From Castanea sativa (Eukaryota; Streptophyta; Magnoliopsida; Fagales; Fagaceae): 64,000 bases of DNA. The notes below the pieces were generated by a model that worked only from the letters and a program-made list of their open reading frames with translations, did no database searches and was not told the origin of the DNA. Positions 43,466-55,519 of this stretch are shown piece after piece; within the stretch, counting starts at the first letter, position 1; each line of letters starts with the position of its first letter. The stretch covers positions 47,477,751-47,541,750 of the forward strand of contig NC_134020.1 of assembly GCF_040712315.1 (NCBI RefSeq), in the 5' to 3' direction. The position numbers and the translations under genes were made by a program.

Positions 43466-44640
43466 CACGCGCGTGCTCAGGGGCAATTCTATTTTTTGGG
43501 CAAATTTTAATAATTTTTTGATCTCTTACACAGAATGTACTAAAAAATTAAACATGTGACTCTGGGCTTACTAAACTTAGGAAGACACGTCCCAAATCCA
43601 ACTCCCACAATACATTCAAACATATATTTAGATCCAGGCAACATGAAATAATTACCTCTAGAGATGATGTTGCTCTGTTAGAAATGTAGACTCCATAATG
43701 AACTTTAGTAGCCGAGTTGTCAACATGAAGGGACTTAAAAATGGTGGCATATCATTTGTAGCACAAACTTCACATCCCCTACCCATTGATTGCAAATTTT
43801 TATCCTGAAAACATAAAACAACGTTCATTACAGAGGCTACATACAAAAATAGTTGTTGCTATGGAGGATAGAGATGGAGGGAGAACATTATAACTGCTTA
43901 ATGATAGTGGGTGGAAGTTTGAAGTTGTGCTTGTGAGAATTTGTAGGGATTTTTTACAAAGCGATAGTTCATTGTAGTTTATCTTATCCAATTGTTAAAT
44001 TTTTTTTTTTTTTTTTGTTGGCAATGTCGGTGGTTAGTTAAGGAATAAGAAAGAATTTTGAAAGATTAAATTATTTTTAATCTATAATACAATTAATTTT
44101 TTTTGTTAACTAGTGATTGTGGAAGAGTGGTAGTTTTATCCGAAATTTTTGCATGTTTTACTTGAGTTTTTAAATGTGAAGTTATCTAAAACTTGTATTG
44201 TTTTTAAACTTTGAATTTGAAAAAAAAAAAAAAAAAGTGGTCGGGGTAGTTTTTTTCTATAAAACGTAGGATATATTTTTTTTTTCAAGGTAGGAACGTG
44301 GTAGATAATTTTTTTTTTTTTTTTTTTGATACAACGTGGCTTTTTTCATTAGGTTTTTTTTTTTTTTTTTTTATAAATTTTATCAATTTAAGATTTTAAA
44401 CCATTTCTTATGATTTAGAGATAAAGATAAGTTTATATTAAATTAAGGGTATTTCATTAGTTTTGTTTTTTTTTTTTAATGTTTTTTCAAATTTATCTAA
44501 AATTTAGGACTTTTTAAATTGGTAATTTACATGTTTAACCCTACTATTTAAGATTTACAAATGGGTAAATCTGAGGGTATTTTGGGTATCAAAATTGAGA
44601 AATCCAAATAGAAAAAGCCCCTTAAATAATAGTATAGATT
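43466..44640. other. Unit A sequence without recognised gene
   Basis: T-run-rich DNA (43985-44002, 44311-44328, 44354-44371). Small minus ORFs at 43658-43991 encode LQSMGRGCEVCATNDMPPFL-type peptide of no family I know; unit B has no counterpart. The piece is probably an old insertion. Confidence 0.35.
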
Positions 44641-44956
44641 ATACTAAAAAAAAGTAACAACAAAACAAAACATTATAAAAAAACACACTCGATGAAGAAA
44701 AAAGCTAATAGATAAAGTCTCTTGTCGATTGAATAAAAAATTTGGGTTTGAACTTTAGAGCTATCTATACTAAAAACCGATTAATGTCTTTAGTAAAATA
44801 ATCATTAAGAAGTAGATACCAATGGGATGAAATTCTATCCTATCATAAATTTAAAAAAGAAAAAAGAAAACCTAATTTGAACAATTTATGAACTAAAGTA
44901 GACTGTAAATATTAGAGTGAATAGATCAAATGGCAAACCATGGCAGTATTCTGTAT

Positions 44957-45214
44957 TCATCTCATGGCCAGCTTCCTTAACCACAAGATGTAGAAAAACA
45001 TAAGGATGCTAGGTGAAAGTAGAACCAAAAAGTCCAAAAAGTCGACCCCATGAAAACTTTGAAGAAAAAGTTGGAATGAATTATAGGTTGTCCCAAGCGA
45101 TATAAAACACACAGAAGCAAGTGAGAAATCCAAAAATAAATGATCATAACGAACCACAGCCATCTTCATCCTTCTTGTTGTCACCCATAGCATCCTAACA
45201 AAGTTGAATGCCAT
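44957..45214 (-). CDS. Small two-pass membrane protein, paralogue 1 (85 aa)
   Basis: ATG at 45214; the frame is open 5 codons further upstream but has no earlier ATG. The product starts MAFNFVRMLWVTTRRMK, then two hydrophobic stretches: about 32-48 (FLDFSLASVCFISLGTT) and about 60-80 (VLLSPSILMFFYILWL), ending RKLAMR. The core GTTYNSFQLFLQ ... VDFLDFL ... WLRKLA is shared with the 67-aa paralogue at 56747-56950 at about half of the positions, while the first part has an extra 15-20 residues. A TATA box (CTAGTATATATATAG, about 45280-45295 on minus) and TTTTATACATTGG upstream are shared too. No known family comes to mind. Conserved reading frame plus promoter suggests a real gene; cellular role unknown, presumably a membrane protein with a short loop. 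Confidence 0.55.
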   Translation of the reverse strand: MAFNFVRMLWVTTRRMKMAVVRYDHLFLDFSLASVCFISLGTTYNSFQLFLQSFHGVDFLDFLVLLSPSILMFFYILWLRKLAMR

Positions 45215-45280
45215 TGTAATCGCACACATTCAATTATCACTACTCATCCTATAAGCTTGGCCAATGTATAAAACCAAGTC

Positions 45281-45295
45281 TATATATATACTAGC
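45281..45295 (-). promoter_or_regulatory. TATA region of small membrane gene 1
   Basis: On minus GGCTAGTATATATATAGACT, about 70 bases before the ATG; the unit B gene has GCCTAGTATATATAAGGCTG in the same place. Confidence 0.55.
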
Positions 45296-45399
45296 CTCAT
45301 CACACGCACTCGGTATGTATGATTATTTTGAGGTTAATGTAATTTTTCAATTTGAATTTGTCTATCGTTAGTGAGATTACACATGAAGAGATTTTTTTT

Positions 45400-46920
45400 T
45401 TTTTGAAAGCAAACACAATTTCATTCAATTAGAAACAAAGAGAGAATCGAAATACAAAGCCTCTAAGGCCAGTGGTGGTGGATCTTCTAATCAAACAATA
45501 TCCTCACTTAGATGCCTATCATAACGAGCTAAAGAGTGTGCTACACCATTTGCACTACATTTGATGCTATGAAATTCCACATGTTGCAGACATCCAGCCA
45601 TACAACAAATGTCATCATAGAGATTTCCCAGGCGAGACAAATCTACCTGAGCTGTTTGATGGAGTTCATTACATTTATGTTGTCGCCTTCCACAATCAGC
45701 TCTGAAAACCCAGCATCCACTGCTAATTCCAGAGATTTTCTATGCGCCAATACCTCTACCTCCTTGTTGTCCACTACTGCCAGACTCTTTGACAACAATG
45801 CTGCCATGACTTGACCCCTATATCATTCAGAATTATCACTCCTATACTTGAAGTTGTCATGTCTGCAAAAACTGTTGCGTCAAAGTTGAGTTTATACACA
45901 GTTCCCTCAGGTGGCTGCCATACCTGTGAGTGACCATTAGACTCTGGCATTGCTAGCTATGTTTATGCATCTTTATACTCAGCTAAAGGGCTACTAGCTC
46001 TCGCATTAAGTCTACTAGGCTCTTGCAGATTTCATCCATGCAAAATCAGATTGCGTTGGTTCCAAATTAACCAACCTTGCACCAGAAAAAACTCGAGTTC
46101 CTTCTCAGTAAGCTTGTACATCAGATTTGCAAATAGTTGCATCACATCACCTTGATTAGTCAAGCCTTTCTGCAAAATTCGGTTTGGACATGCAGCCCGC
46201 ACATTCTGAGCTGCTCCACACTCCCACAAAGCATGTATTGCTGTTTCTGGGAACCGTTGGTAGATTGTGCAAGTATCACCTTCAATTATCCGTCGTTGTT
46301 GCAACTTCTCATAGGTAGGTAAAATATTGTAACATGCTCGCCAACCAAAAACTTTTATTTTGTTTGAAGCATGAAGCTTCCAAATCCTCGCCCATACCAT
46401 GCTACTAGACATCGGTACAGACCCTTCCCCCAAACAGCTAGTCTCTTTCAGCAGCAACCTTGCCGTATGATAGCCTAATTTAACTGAGTACCTCCCATTT
46501 TTATTATGCAGCCAAACCAGCACATCTGGTACACACCTTCTGCTTAGAGGAATCCGATAAATTGCCTCGGCATCAAACCTTTGAAACACCGTGCTTATCA
46601 AACCATGACCCCATTGAAAAGTTGTCCAATCTATCAAATCCGAAACACGCCACTCCTCTTATACTCCATTTGGTGGAATTAGGATTTTGTTGGTTGGATG
46701 GCTTGGAATTCACTTATCTGACAATACCCGAATGGAGGAACCTGTACCCACTCTCTAGCAACATCCTTTCTTTAAAATGGGTTGAGCAGCAAGTAAACTT
46801 TTCCATACATATGAGCTGTGTGGATTGTCAACGGCTTCCAAGAAGATGCAACGAGGGAAGTATTTTGCCTTGAAGCATCTATAAAAAAGAGATCCTTGGT
46901 CATTTAACATCCTTCACCCT
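45400..46920 (-). pseudogene. LINE ORF2, C-terminal zinc region and RNase H-like domain
   Basis: The open piece 46637-46032 reads WLHNKNGRYSVKLGYHTARL, VWARIWKLHASNKIKVFGWR, LQQRRIIEGDTCTIY and ETAIHALWECGAAQ, the zinc-binding RT-associated domain (zf-RVT). After 46032 the frame continues as KLNFDATVFADMTTSSIGVI, the start of an RVT_3-type RNase H, then many stops. The tail TTGCTTTC plus poly(A) marks the 3' end. Confidence 0.85.
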
Positions 46921-47248
46921 TGCTTTGCCAACATAGCAAGATTAAAACTCTGGATATCTCTAAATCCCATTCCCCCCTCCTCCTTTGGTTGAACTAGTGA
47001 CTCCCAACTTTTCCAATGTATCTTCTTTTTATCACCAGACTGACCCCACCAAAACCTTGCACACATCGCATTCAATTCATCACAAAGCTTCACTGGTAAT
47101 TGGAACTCTCCCATCGTGTATGTAGGAATTGATTGTGCCACTGCTTTTATTAGTACCTCATTTCCAGCTCTAAATAGCAATTTCCCTTTCTATTCCTGAA
47201 TTTTCTTCCAAACTCTCTCCATAAGAAAAGACAAAGCTTGGTATTTTG
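46914..47248 (-). pseudogene. LINE ORF2, thumb/connection segment
   Basis: Reads [40 protein letters not shown] and [20 protein letters not shown], conserved between RT and the zinc region of plant L1 ORF2. It continues the RT at 48610 across the inserted DNA element. Confidence 0.85.
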
Positions 47249-48599
47249 CAAGGTTTTAAAAACCGGACCGGACCGGCCGGTTCAACAGGGAACCGAACCT
47301 TAATTCGGTCCGGTTATTAGTTAAAACTAGAAATGAAGAAAAAATCAGATAAACAGTGCAAATTGCCGGTTCAACTAGCATAACTAGAAACTGGTGCGGT
47401 TAAACCGGTTTTAGCACTTCTTCATAAATACTTCAACTGTTGTGTTTTTTAACCAAAAATTAAAAATTAAAAATTAAAAAGAGAGATCTTGTTTTAGATA
47501 TAAGAAGAGAGGTTTTGATTTTGAAAATGCTCTCTCAAGTATGAAGTGGTGAAGCCTAAGACACCCACAGTGACCCAAATACATTAGATTTACCAATGTT
47601 ATGAAGCTAAGCCTTGGTGAAGAGAAAATAAATAAATAAATAAATAAAGAAGAAGACAAAGAAGAAGAAGAGATGACGATGAGAACAAAGATTAGAGGAG
47701 AAGAGTACTATTTTTGCTGTAGAGGAGATTCCTTGCTAGTTTTTGATGGCAACAATGCGACTGTAAATGGAAAAAATATGAGGTTTGAAATTTTGAACTA
47801 GCCTGACTCTAGGTGTTTCAACTTTCAAGAGAGAAATGTGAGATTTTAGAAGATTGTGATGTCTAAAACTCTGAATGATGAGAGAGGAGATAAAACTTAA
47901 TAAATGTGAGATTTAAAAGCTCATTCACGTGGGTTCCTGTGAAGTGGGAAGTGAACATGTGGTTGTGAACTTTTTGGGGTTTTGTTTTTTACTTCTTAAT
48001 TTTTTTGTGTCTATAAGTACAATTCTAAACATGCATACTTACACCAAAGAATATTGCATCTTTTAAACAATAAAGCAGTGGACTGAAAGTTAAATTATGC
48101 ATACAAATACAAATAAAAATTAAAAAAAAAGGAAGAAGACGGCCACAGCTAGATAAAGACAAGAAGACCTTTAGAAAAAGTGGGGAGAGAAACAAATGTT
48201 GAGAATCCAAGGTGGGAAACATTCAAAAGACAAGAACATTCTCTCCCACAAAATAATGTTTTTTAAGATAAACAAAGAAAACACAACAATGCAAACCCCC
48301 TGTTGCAACTATCATACAAAATAGAAGAAGGAAAAAGTGAGAGAGAGTATGGCATATAGCATATAGCATATAGCGTATAGACATAGAACTAGTTGAACTA
48401 GTTGAGAATTTGCCACTAAAACTAGTATTTTTTTAATTTAATTTGCTAAAAACTTGCACGCTGCACAATTATTTGTATAATTATTAATTAAATTATTTAT
48501 GACATCACTAGTTCAACAATCGGTCAGACCCCAGTCCAACCAGGAAATTGGTATTCAGTCCCTATTCTGGTTCCTTCACTGTACTGGTTTTTAAAACCA
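47249..48599. mobile_element. Non-autonomous MULE-like element inside the LINE
   Basis: Direct repeats GGTATTTTG at 47240-47248 and 48601-48609 (9 bp; the base before also matches) flank inverted ends AAGGTTTTAAAAACCGG and (reversed) ATGGTTTTAAAAACCAG. CCGGACCGGACCGGCCGGTT follows the left end. LINE coding sequence resumes exactly on both sides. Inside is AT-rich DNA with no transposase; a triple GCATATA repeat lies at 48353-48376. Confidence 0.8.
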
Positions 48600-49672
48600 T
48601 GGTATTTTGATCTGCTAATCAAGGTGGGTAGCCCCAAGTAGGATTCAAATTTTTCCACTTCCTTCACCCCCAAAACATTTGTAATCCATTCTCTTTGTGC
48701 ACCCGTTGTATTGCTACTAAAGAAAACTAAAGATTTTTCTAAATTAATACATTGGCCAAAAGCCATTGCATACAACTTTAGTACTTCTGAGATCACCTGC
48801 ACTTTTTCCTGTTTGGTTTGACAAAACAAAAGGGAATCATTAGCAAATAGCAAGTGGAATATAGTAGGGGCTGTCCGGCTAATTGAAACACCGTGAAGCC
48901 TACCATTCTCCTCTTCCTTTGCTAGGAGTGATGTAAAAGCCTCTGCACATAACTGGAATAAATGAGGGAATAAAGGGTCGCGTTGGCGAATCCCTCTAGA
49001 AGGCTGAAAATTACCATATGCCTTACCATTAATGTGGATTGAAAAAGAGGAAATGGTGACACAACTCATAACCCGGTCAATCGACCTTTGAGGAAAGCCT
49101 AGCTTGATCATCATTCCCTTCAGAAAAGACCACTCAATCCTGTCATACGCCTTACTGATATCTAGCTTCAATGCAAGGGCCCCTTTTTTACCTTTCTTCC
49201 TACTATGCATGGCATGCAATGTTTCATAAGCATGCACATTATCAATTATCAAACGGCTAGGCACAAAAGCACTGTGGGTGGGTGAAATCAATTGGGGTAG
49301 AATCAACTTCAATCTGTTAGCCAGTACCTTAGAAATTATTTTATAAATAACATTACACAGGCTAATGGGTTTGTAATCTGACATTTTCTCCAGAGACTTC
49401 ACTTTAGGAATGAGAACAATATGAGTATAATTTATATCAGGCAACATATTACCAATATTCAAAAAGTCCAAAACAGCATTAGTCACATCATTACCAAAAA
49501 TAAGCCAAAAGTTTTGATAAAAAAGAGCATTCACACCATCCGGTCCAGGAGCTTTGGTTGGTCCCATCTGGAATAGCGTCGTCTTTATCTCATCAACACT
49601 ATACTCACTAGATAAAATATTTTGCATATCTGATGTCATTCTGTGAGAAATTGCATTTAGGCAATCTTCCAT
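48600..49672 (-). pseudogene. LINE ORF2 reverse transcriptase
   Basis: Open for about 350 codons. Motifs: MGPTKAPGPDGVNALFYQNF, IVLIPKVKSLEKMSDYKPIS, LCNVIYKIISKVLANRLK, SAFVPSRLIIDNVHAYETLH, LALKLDISKAYDRIEW, GIRQRDPLFPHLFQLCAEAF, then HLLFANDSLLFC where the family has F-A-D-D. The first active-site Asp of that pair is Asn here, so the enzyme should be dead. Immediately downstream the frame is cut by the inserted element at 48600. Confidence 0.92.
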
Positions 49673-50383
49673 CTAGTCACACATACCTAAAGAAAATATA
49701 TTCTCAAAGTAATTTACTGCCACCTCCGCTACATCCTCAATTTTGTCAAGCCATACACCCTGCGGATTTTTAATTCCCTATATGAAATTTTTGCGACGCC
49801 TTTGTGAAGCATTTGAGTGGAAAAATTTAGTGTTCTTGTCACCATGCTTTAGCCAAGACAAGTGGGAACGTTGTGCCCAATATATTTCTTGTTTGAGGAG
49901 AAGATCATCAAGCTACTTACTTGCTGCCAAAAAGTCAGATTTGGTTGCCTCCATTTGGTCACTGGAATTCAGCCTTTCAAGAAGCTTTTGCAGCCTTTTA
50001 ATTTTGACAACTTGAGGATTTGTCTTCATTGAACCCCAAGCTTGTAATTCGGCTCCACAGTGCACAATTTTATTGCTAGTACTGACCAAGGGAGAACCTC
50101 TACTCCCTATTCGGCCCCATACCTCTCCTATAATAGCCTCACACTCCTAAGATAATAACCATGCCTCTTCAAACTTGAATCCCCATGCAACTCTCTCTTG
50201 ATATCTATTATCCGTCCCTGTCTGCAGAATGATTGGTAAGTGATCCGAAGCATGAGAAAATTTATGTGACACAATGCTTGCCGAGAATTTATCACACCAC
50301 TCCTTATTTACAACCGCTCGGTCTAACCTTTTTCTAGTATTTGCTGCTCCTGGTCGTCTGTTGTTCCAAGTAAATTTATACCC

Positions 50384-50912
50384 TTAAAAACCCAAATCAA
50401 TCAACTGACAAGACTCCAAGGTTGCCCCGAAATCCTCCATATGTTTAATCCGTGGCGGATGGTTGCTCAGCTTCTCCGATGAGTGTAAAAAGGCATTAAA
50501 AATCCTTGATACAACACCACAGCCCATCCACATGTGAAGATAGATGCCTTGAAAGAGTCCATGATTTTTGTTTCTGGCATGATTCCAGCCAACCATAGAA
50601 TCCAATTAAAAACCATTGAAATCCATTGTCCTCTACAAATTTCGCCATGAGATGATTCTCCGTATAATTAATCACCTCCAACCATACCTCCGCTTTCCAA
50701 ATCAGTGCTAATCCACCTCCAGAATCGGGTTTTTTAATAATCAGTTTGTTTGGATAAGTTATGTCTTTACAATGCTTCATGAAACCATCTCTGTCAAGTC
50801 TTGTTTCCATTAGGAAACATACAGTGGGAGCTTGATCCCTCACTAAATCATGAAGGCTTCGAACTGTCTAAAAGTTCCCAAGCCCTTGGTAGTTCCAGCT
50901 TAGCAGCCTCAT
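50384..50912 (-). pseudogene. LINE ORF2 start and endonuclease domain
   Basis: Starts MRLLSWNYQGLGN at 50912, the usual plant L1 ORF2 start, with a stop 15 codons in. Then RDQAPTVCFLMETRLDRDGF (catalytic Glu), SGGGLALIWKAEVWLEVINY, NGFQWFLIGFYGW; a frameshift at about 50590 and further breaks follow to 49680, which link to the RT. The endonuclease nicks target DNA, consistent with the TTTT/A-type site. Confidence 0.85.
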
Positions 50913-50999
50913 TGTGCTTGGCAAGGGTGCTCTGATACCCCCGCTGCTTCATCTGATTGAGAAACATCCCCAGACTTACTCTGCTTCCCTATATGCTTT

Positions 51000-52241
51000 T
51001 TAATTTTTATCACTGCCAGAGACTTCATGTTGCGTACCTTGACTCATTCTCTTGCCTAGAATGGATTTAACACCTTCTTTAATAAATTCCACAGGCCCAT
51101 AGTCCATGCGAGTGAAATTGGTCCATGTACATTTTTTGTCAATTCCTTGAGGCCCATTAGCTCCACTCATATGCGTAGGCCCAACAGATACCCTCAGCTC
51201 GTCCCCACTTTGAATCAGATCTTTAGTAACAGACGTGATCCCATCCACCCCTTCCATCTCTGTAGCCTTATCTCCATGATATTCAAGATTTGGCTGCAAA
51301 CTTTCTAGAACAATCTCGAAATTCACATAGTTTCCTTCCCCACATTTGTCATCGTAAATTCTAGGAGTTGCCTCATCCCAACCGCTATCATCCACCGCCT
51401 CTGCCTTACCACTCACCTATTGTGATCGTGCACTCCTTTCTTCAGGCCCAGATGCATCCTCCTCCCTAAACTTACCTCTACGACTCGGTGAGCATGCTTG
51501 AATTCCAGTTGCTTTCATCCACTCCCCATATTGGTACGCCTCCTCCCTACCATTCTTAGTTGACGCAAAATATTGAGCACAATGTTTAAGATCATGTCCA
51601 AGCAATCCACATTAATGGCAGAACAGAGAAAACCTTTCGTATTTAAAAATCACCCAAGTCTTCTGCCCATCCGATCTAGCCAAGAAAGCTCCTTTATGAA
51701 TTGGCTTAGAGATAGGGAAAGCTACCTTCACACGCATAAAGAAATTTGGTACGTCCCATTTCTGCCTTTTCTCCACTTCATCCACTACACCTAAGCAGCT
51801 ACCTACCTTTGCTACAATTTTCGGAGAGACCATATCAAAAAGTGCCCCCCATATTGTACCCTAAGAGAGGCCGAATCAAACTTGACATTACCAGCAGTCA
51901 TTCCCATTTTCCATCTGACTAAAAATAAAATCTGATTGTCGAAGGTCCATGGTCCACCTCTTAAAACCCTATCCATATCAAATTCAGATTGAAATTTGAA
52001 TTGAAAAAAGGTTTGCCCCAACTTCCACCACTTGTACTCGAATCTCCAATCCCCACGCTCTTTTAAGTGTACTCTGAGTAGTACGCTTGTTAAAAGGTTT
52101 ACATGTGAGAAACTTCCCAATCAAACTTTGAAAACAACTTTCAATCTCTTCCTTCCTTTGTCTAAAATAGGAATGACTTCTTCTTCCTCCGTGCATGGTC
52201 AACTTCATGTTTTCCAGTATATTTATCACGTCGTTAGCCAT
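51000..52241 (-). pseudogene. LINE ORF1 (DUF4283 RNA-binding domain and zinc knuckle)
   Basis: Starts MANDVINILENMKL at 52241. After a frameshift near 52050 it reads FQFKFQSEFDMDRVLRGGPW and TFDNQILFLVRW, the DUF4283 core found in ORF1 of plant L1 elements. A zinc knuckle with a stop in it (CH-CGLLGHDLKHC) lies at about 51612-51570. Then comes an acidic, low-complexity tail ending GSDKN at 51000. ORF1 proteins bind the LINE RNA. Not intact. Confidence 0.85.
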
Positions 52242-53312
52242 TATTCAAGAAGAATAATCACAAAAGCAAAATAAAAGTCAAGCCCTTAGTTTAAACTAAG
52301 GGAGGGAGAACCTCGTATTCAAACGAGAGAAAGAACTCCTACCAGAGAGGAGAGGTAGGGTGTGTTAGTGGTATCACATGAAGAGATTTTGAAGAAACTA
52401 AAATTTAGGATTTTGAAAACGAGTAAACTGCTGGTTTAGTGAGTGCTAGTTTTTAGAAAAAAAAAATATCAAATGTGTGAGATATATTTTTTAGAGAGAA
52501 TGTGTGAGATATATTTAAGTAGAGAGCGTATGTTAATTTTTAGGAAAAAAGTTTTTTTGGTAGACTTTTTCTTTTGAATTTTGTTAACTTACAATTTTAA
52601 CCATATTTTTTATTTTTAAGGAATAAAGATTATCTAATTAAATTAGGGGTATTTTTTATATTTTTTGAAGCCATTATTAACTTTCTGAATCTTCTTAATA
52701 TACAGAGAAGAGATAAAACCAACAAAAAGACTAGTACTGTGTGAGAAGATTGAGTTCCAATCCAAGGAGTTGTTATAACTATACTAGTATTAGTTAGTTT
52801 GAATTTGTCGGGAATTCAATTACCATTTACCACTTTTATAGGCATTTTTTTTTTTTGAAAGCCTAGTCATTATTTGAGTTATGGGTAGTCTAGGTGTTTT
52901 TGAAAATTAGTGGTGTTCTGAAAATTAGGAGCATCCTCTCTTTCTTTTCTTTTCTTTTTTTAAATAATTTTTTTTATTGAAATTGAAAGTTGGATTATAT
53001 GTATAAAATTTGGAGTACCTCTTGATTGAGTTATTGAAAGCAACCAAAATTCTATTTCTTCTTTTTCATATTTCTTCTTCTTCTTCTTTTTTTTCTCAAA
53101 ATATATTGTGATATAATGAGATTCTATAGTGTTTCATGAACACAAGTCGTACTTCTGATTTGAGACTATTTGGTCACATGTCATGCAACCCCTAATGTTA
53201 GTTGAAAAATAAATTATATTAGGAAAGTAGCACTGTTTTGGATAATTAAAAAAAAAAAAAAAACCATTGTAGAAAGTCATGACTGTTTTGATAACATGAG
53301 AAGTTCTTCATT

Positions 53313-53362
53313 TGTTTGGTTACTATTTTTTTTTTTTTTTTTTGATAGGTGTTTGGTTACTA
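53313..53362. repeat. Poly(T)-GATAG micro-insertion with TSD (unit A)
   Basis: Direct repeat TGTTTGGTTACTA at 53313-53325 and 53350-53362 around T(18)GATAGG. Unit B has the same insertion at the matching place (58135-58182). A similar event is at 53466-53506, where ATATAGTC flanks T(16)GATGATAGC. Confidence 0.65.
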
Positions 53363-54333
53363 GTTGATTCAAGAGTAGTTTTTTTTTTTTTTTAAATATA
53401 TATTTTAAAATTTTTGACAACTTTTGTCCGGTACTTTATTGTAGTGAACAATATACAAAAACAGTATATAGTCTTTTTTTTTTTTTTTTGATGATAGCAT
53501 ATAGTCATTTTCAAACGTGATGCACCAAAGCATTGGATGCAAGCCAATTCCCTTTATTTTAAACTTTTTAAAGAGAATAAGCTTTTGTAATTCAAACATG
53601 AATATGCAAGTTTATATTCTGGAAAGTCATATAAAGAACTACACCATAGATTAAAAAGATTAGTTAAAATAAGAGTTCATATTTTTATATTGTCCGTATC
53701 AACTTAATACATATTTGATGGAATTTATCATAAGCCTTCACAGCATTTATATTACAAATTCACACAATTTTGAATATTACAATAATAATGTACAACATAA
53801 GGATGAATCTTCTTGATTGTACGTGGGATTTTTTGTTGATTTATGTAAAAATCATGTTTATGGTCGATAATGTTTATGAGTTTATCCTATGTGATAAAAT
53901 TTCAAATGTATTATTTTAGTTCATAACATTTTGATATTGTGTCAAAATAGTTTCTTTAATTAAATAATGGAGGAAAGAAGTTGACATGACTAACAAATAT
54001 ATTAAAATATAAAAAAATTGTTTTTATGTTTTTCAACCAGAATGCCATGTGTCCTTCAATTGAAAGAGAAAAGAAAAAAAGGAAAAAAAATTCAATTAAT
54101 TAGTGGGAGATCAGTGAACTCAATTAATCAGTGACCTTGTCGAGTTCTTCACTTGCTCAAACTAGTTAACCTCTATGTAAACTCCTCTAACTAGGTGGGT
54201 ATGTAGTATGTACAAACTCCTCTAGCTAGGCGGGTATGTACAAACACATATCAAAATCTCTTCCTTTCTCTCCTTTTAAATTTTTCTCTGTATTTCTATT
54301 TTGTTTATATTCATTGTTACAAGCTCTTTGACA

Positions 54334-55138
54334 CAGGGCCGGCCCTTCCCTTAGGCGAGTTAGGCAATTAGCTAAGTCCCCAAGTGGAAGGGAGGCTCCA
54401 AAATTTTAGAAAATTAGAAGGAGTAGGGGAAAACATTTTAATTTAAGATGAATCACAACAATTTAGCACATCTTTTTAACCAAAAAACAAAAATTTTGGT
54501 AAATCAAACATTATTATCCTCTAGGCAAATCAAAAATCAACCGGATAAACTACAAATCCGGTCTAGGATATTTCCCACAAAACAATCACAAATCACAGCA
54601 AATAATACAACTCAAATGAGTCAAATCCCTAAAAATTTTACCATTTCTCTTTCTCATTCTTGTTGCTTTTTACTCCCTACTCTTGCTCTCCGCCTCTCTC
54701 AATCTTTCTCTCCACTGTTGCTAGCTGCTTGGCTCAAACTTCCTCCGATCTCATTTAAATCATCCGATTGCATCTGGCTACCTGGCTCAAGCTTCCACTG
54801 TTGCTCTGTTTTTGGCTGCTGCGTTTTGATTCTGTAGAATGGGTTTTGACTTTTGAGTTTGAGGTATAACTTCTGCTTTTGAGGCTTGGCTTTCTTTAGA
54901 TTTGTTAAGAGTTAAGACTGGGGCTGGGCTGTATAGTGATAATGTATATATTGAGTTATGGCTGGACCGCCTGGACGTTTCACGTTTGGGCTTCAATTTT
55001 TTTTTTTTTTTTGGGTTATAGGTGCAATAGGAATATAGGATTTGTTTTATGTTTTTTGTGGGTGGGTCTTCTTGGCTGGGCTGGGCTTGTTAGTTGTTAC
55101 GGCTGTGCTTAATTTTTTTTTTTAATTTTAATCTTGTG

Positions 55139-55178
<40 letters not shown>

Positions 55179-55519
55179 TTAGTTATTGGTAATATAATGA
55201 ATAAATCTTTATTTATGCAGGTTGAAGTTGCTAAAAACTTGTTATTATTCGGTGAAACTACAACAATACTTTTTGTACAAATCAAGTTTTATTTCTCATT
55301 TGCTCTACACTTGAAAGTTATTTTTTATTTTAGTCTTTATAAATACTAGATGATGATAGTTAACAAAAATACTGTCTTGAACTTAAATCTTTTCTCAAAC
55401 ATGATGTTTATTATGATATATTAATATTAAATAAACATTAATTTAATTAATATATAAGTATAAAAAATGCCCCATTTTAGTTCTTGCCTTAGGCCGCAAA
55501 ATGTCTAGGCCCGGCGCTG
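54334..55519. mobile_element. Non-autonomous hAT-like element (1186 bp)
   Basis: Ends CAGGGCCGGCCCTTCC and (reversed) CAGCGCCGGGCCTAGAC; flanks CTTTGACA (54326-54333) and CTTTGACG (55520-55527), an 8-bp TSD with one change. Unit A is continuous across this point, which confirms the insertion. A (TA)n run at 55143-55173 lies inside. The plus ORF 54448-54837 is low complexity and not a transposase. Confidence 0.8.

Larger units (their letters stand above)
45396..52374 (-). mobile_element. Full-length L1-type LINE retrotransposon
   Basis: Flanked by a 16-bp direct repeat, CACATGAAGAGATTTT, at 45380-45395 and 52375-52390; the last Ts overlap the poly(A) tail. On minus: ORF1 (52241-51000), ORF2 (50912 to about 45760) with endonuclease, RT, zinc region and RNase H, then a poly(A). 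It inserted into unit A of the tandem duplication; unit B has no such insert, so it came after the duplication. A 1.35 kb DNA element (47249-48599) has split ORF2. Many stops; RT active-site Asp changed. Confidence 0.92.
37865..53640. repeat. Tandem segmental duplication, unit A
   Basis: Blocks matching unit B in the same order and orientation: 37865-38040 with 53695-53860; 38110-38470 with 55535-55900; 38690-38940 with 55940-56300; 44640-45330 with 56400-57040; 52740-52890 with 57210-57330; 52990-53210 with 57830-58105; 53300-53370 with 58130-58190. Unit A grew to nearly 16 kb through the MULE and the LINE. Limits are approximate. Confidence 0.75.

Noticed and set aside
54448..54837. 129-aa ORF as hAT transposase remnant
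   Set aside because: Ser/Leu-rich low complexity, no hAT dimerisation motif, no similarity to transposase.
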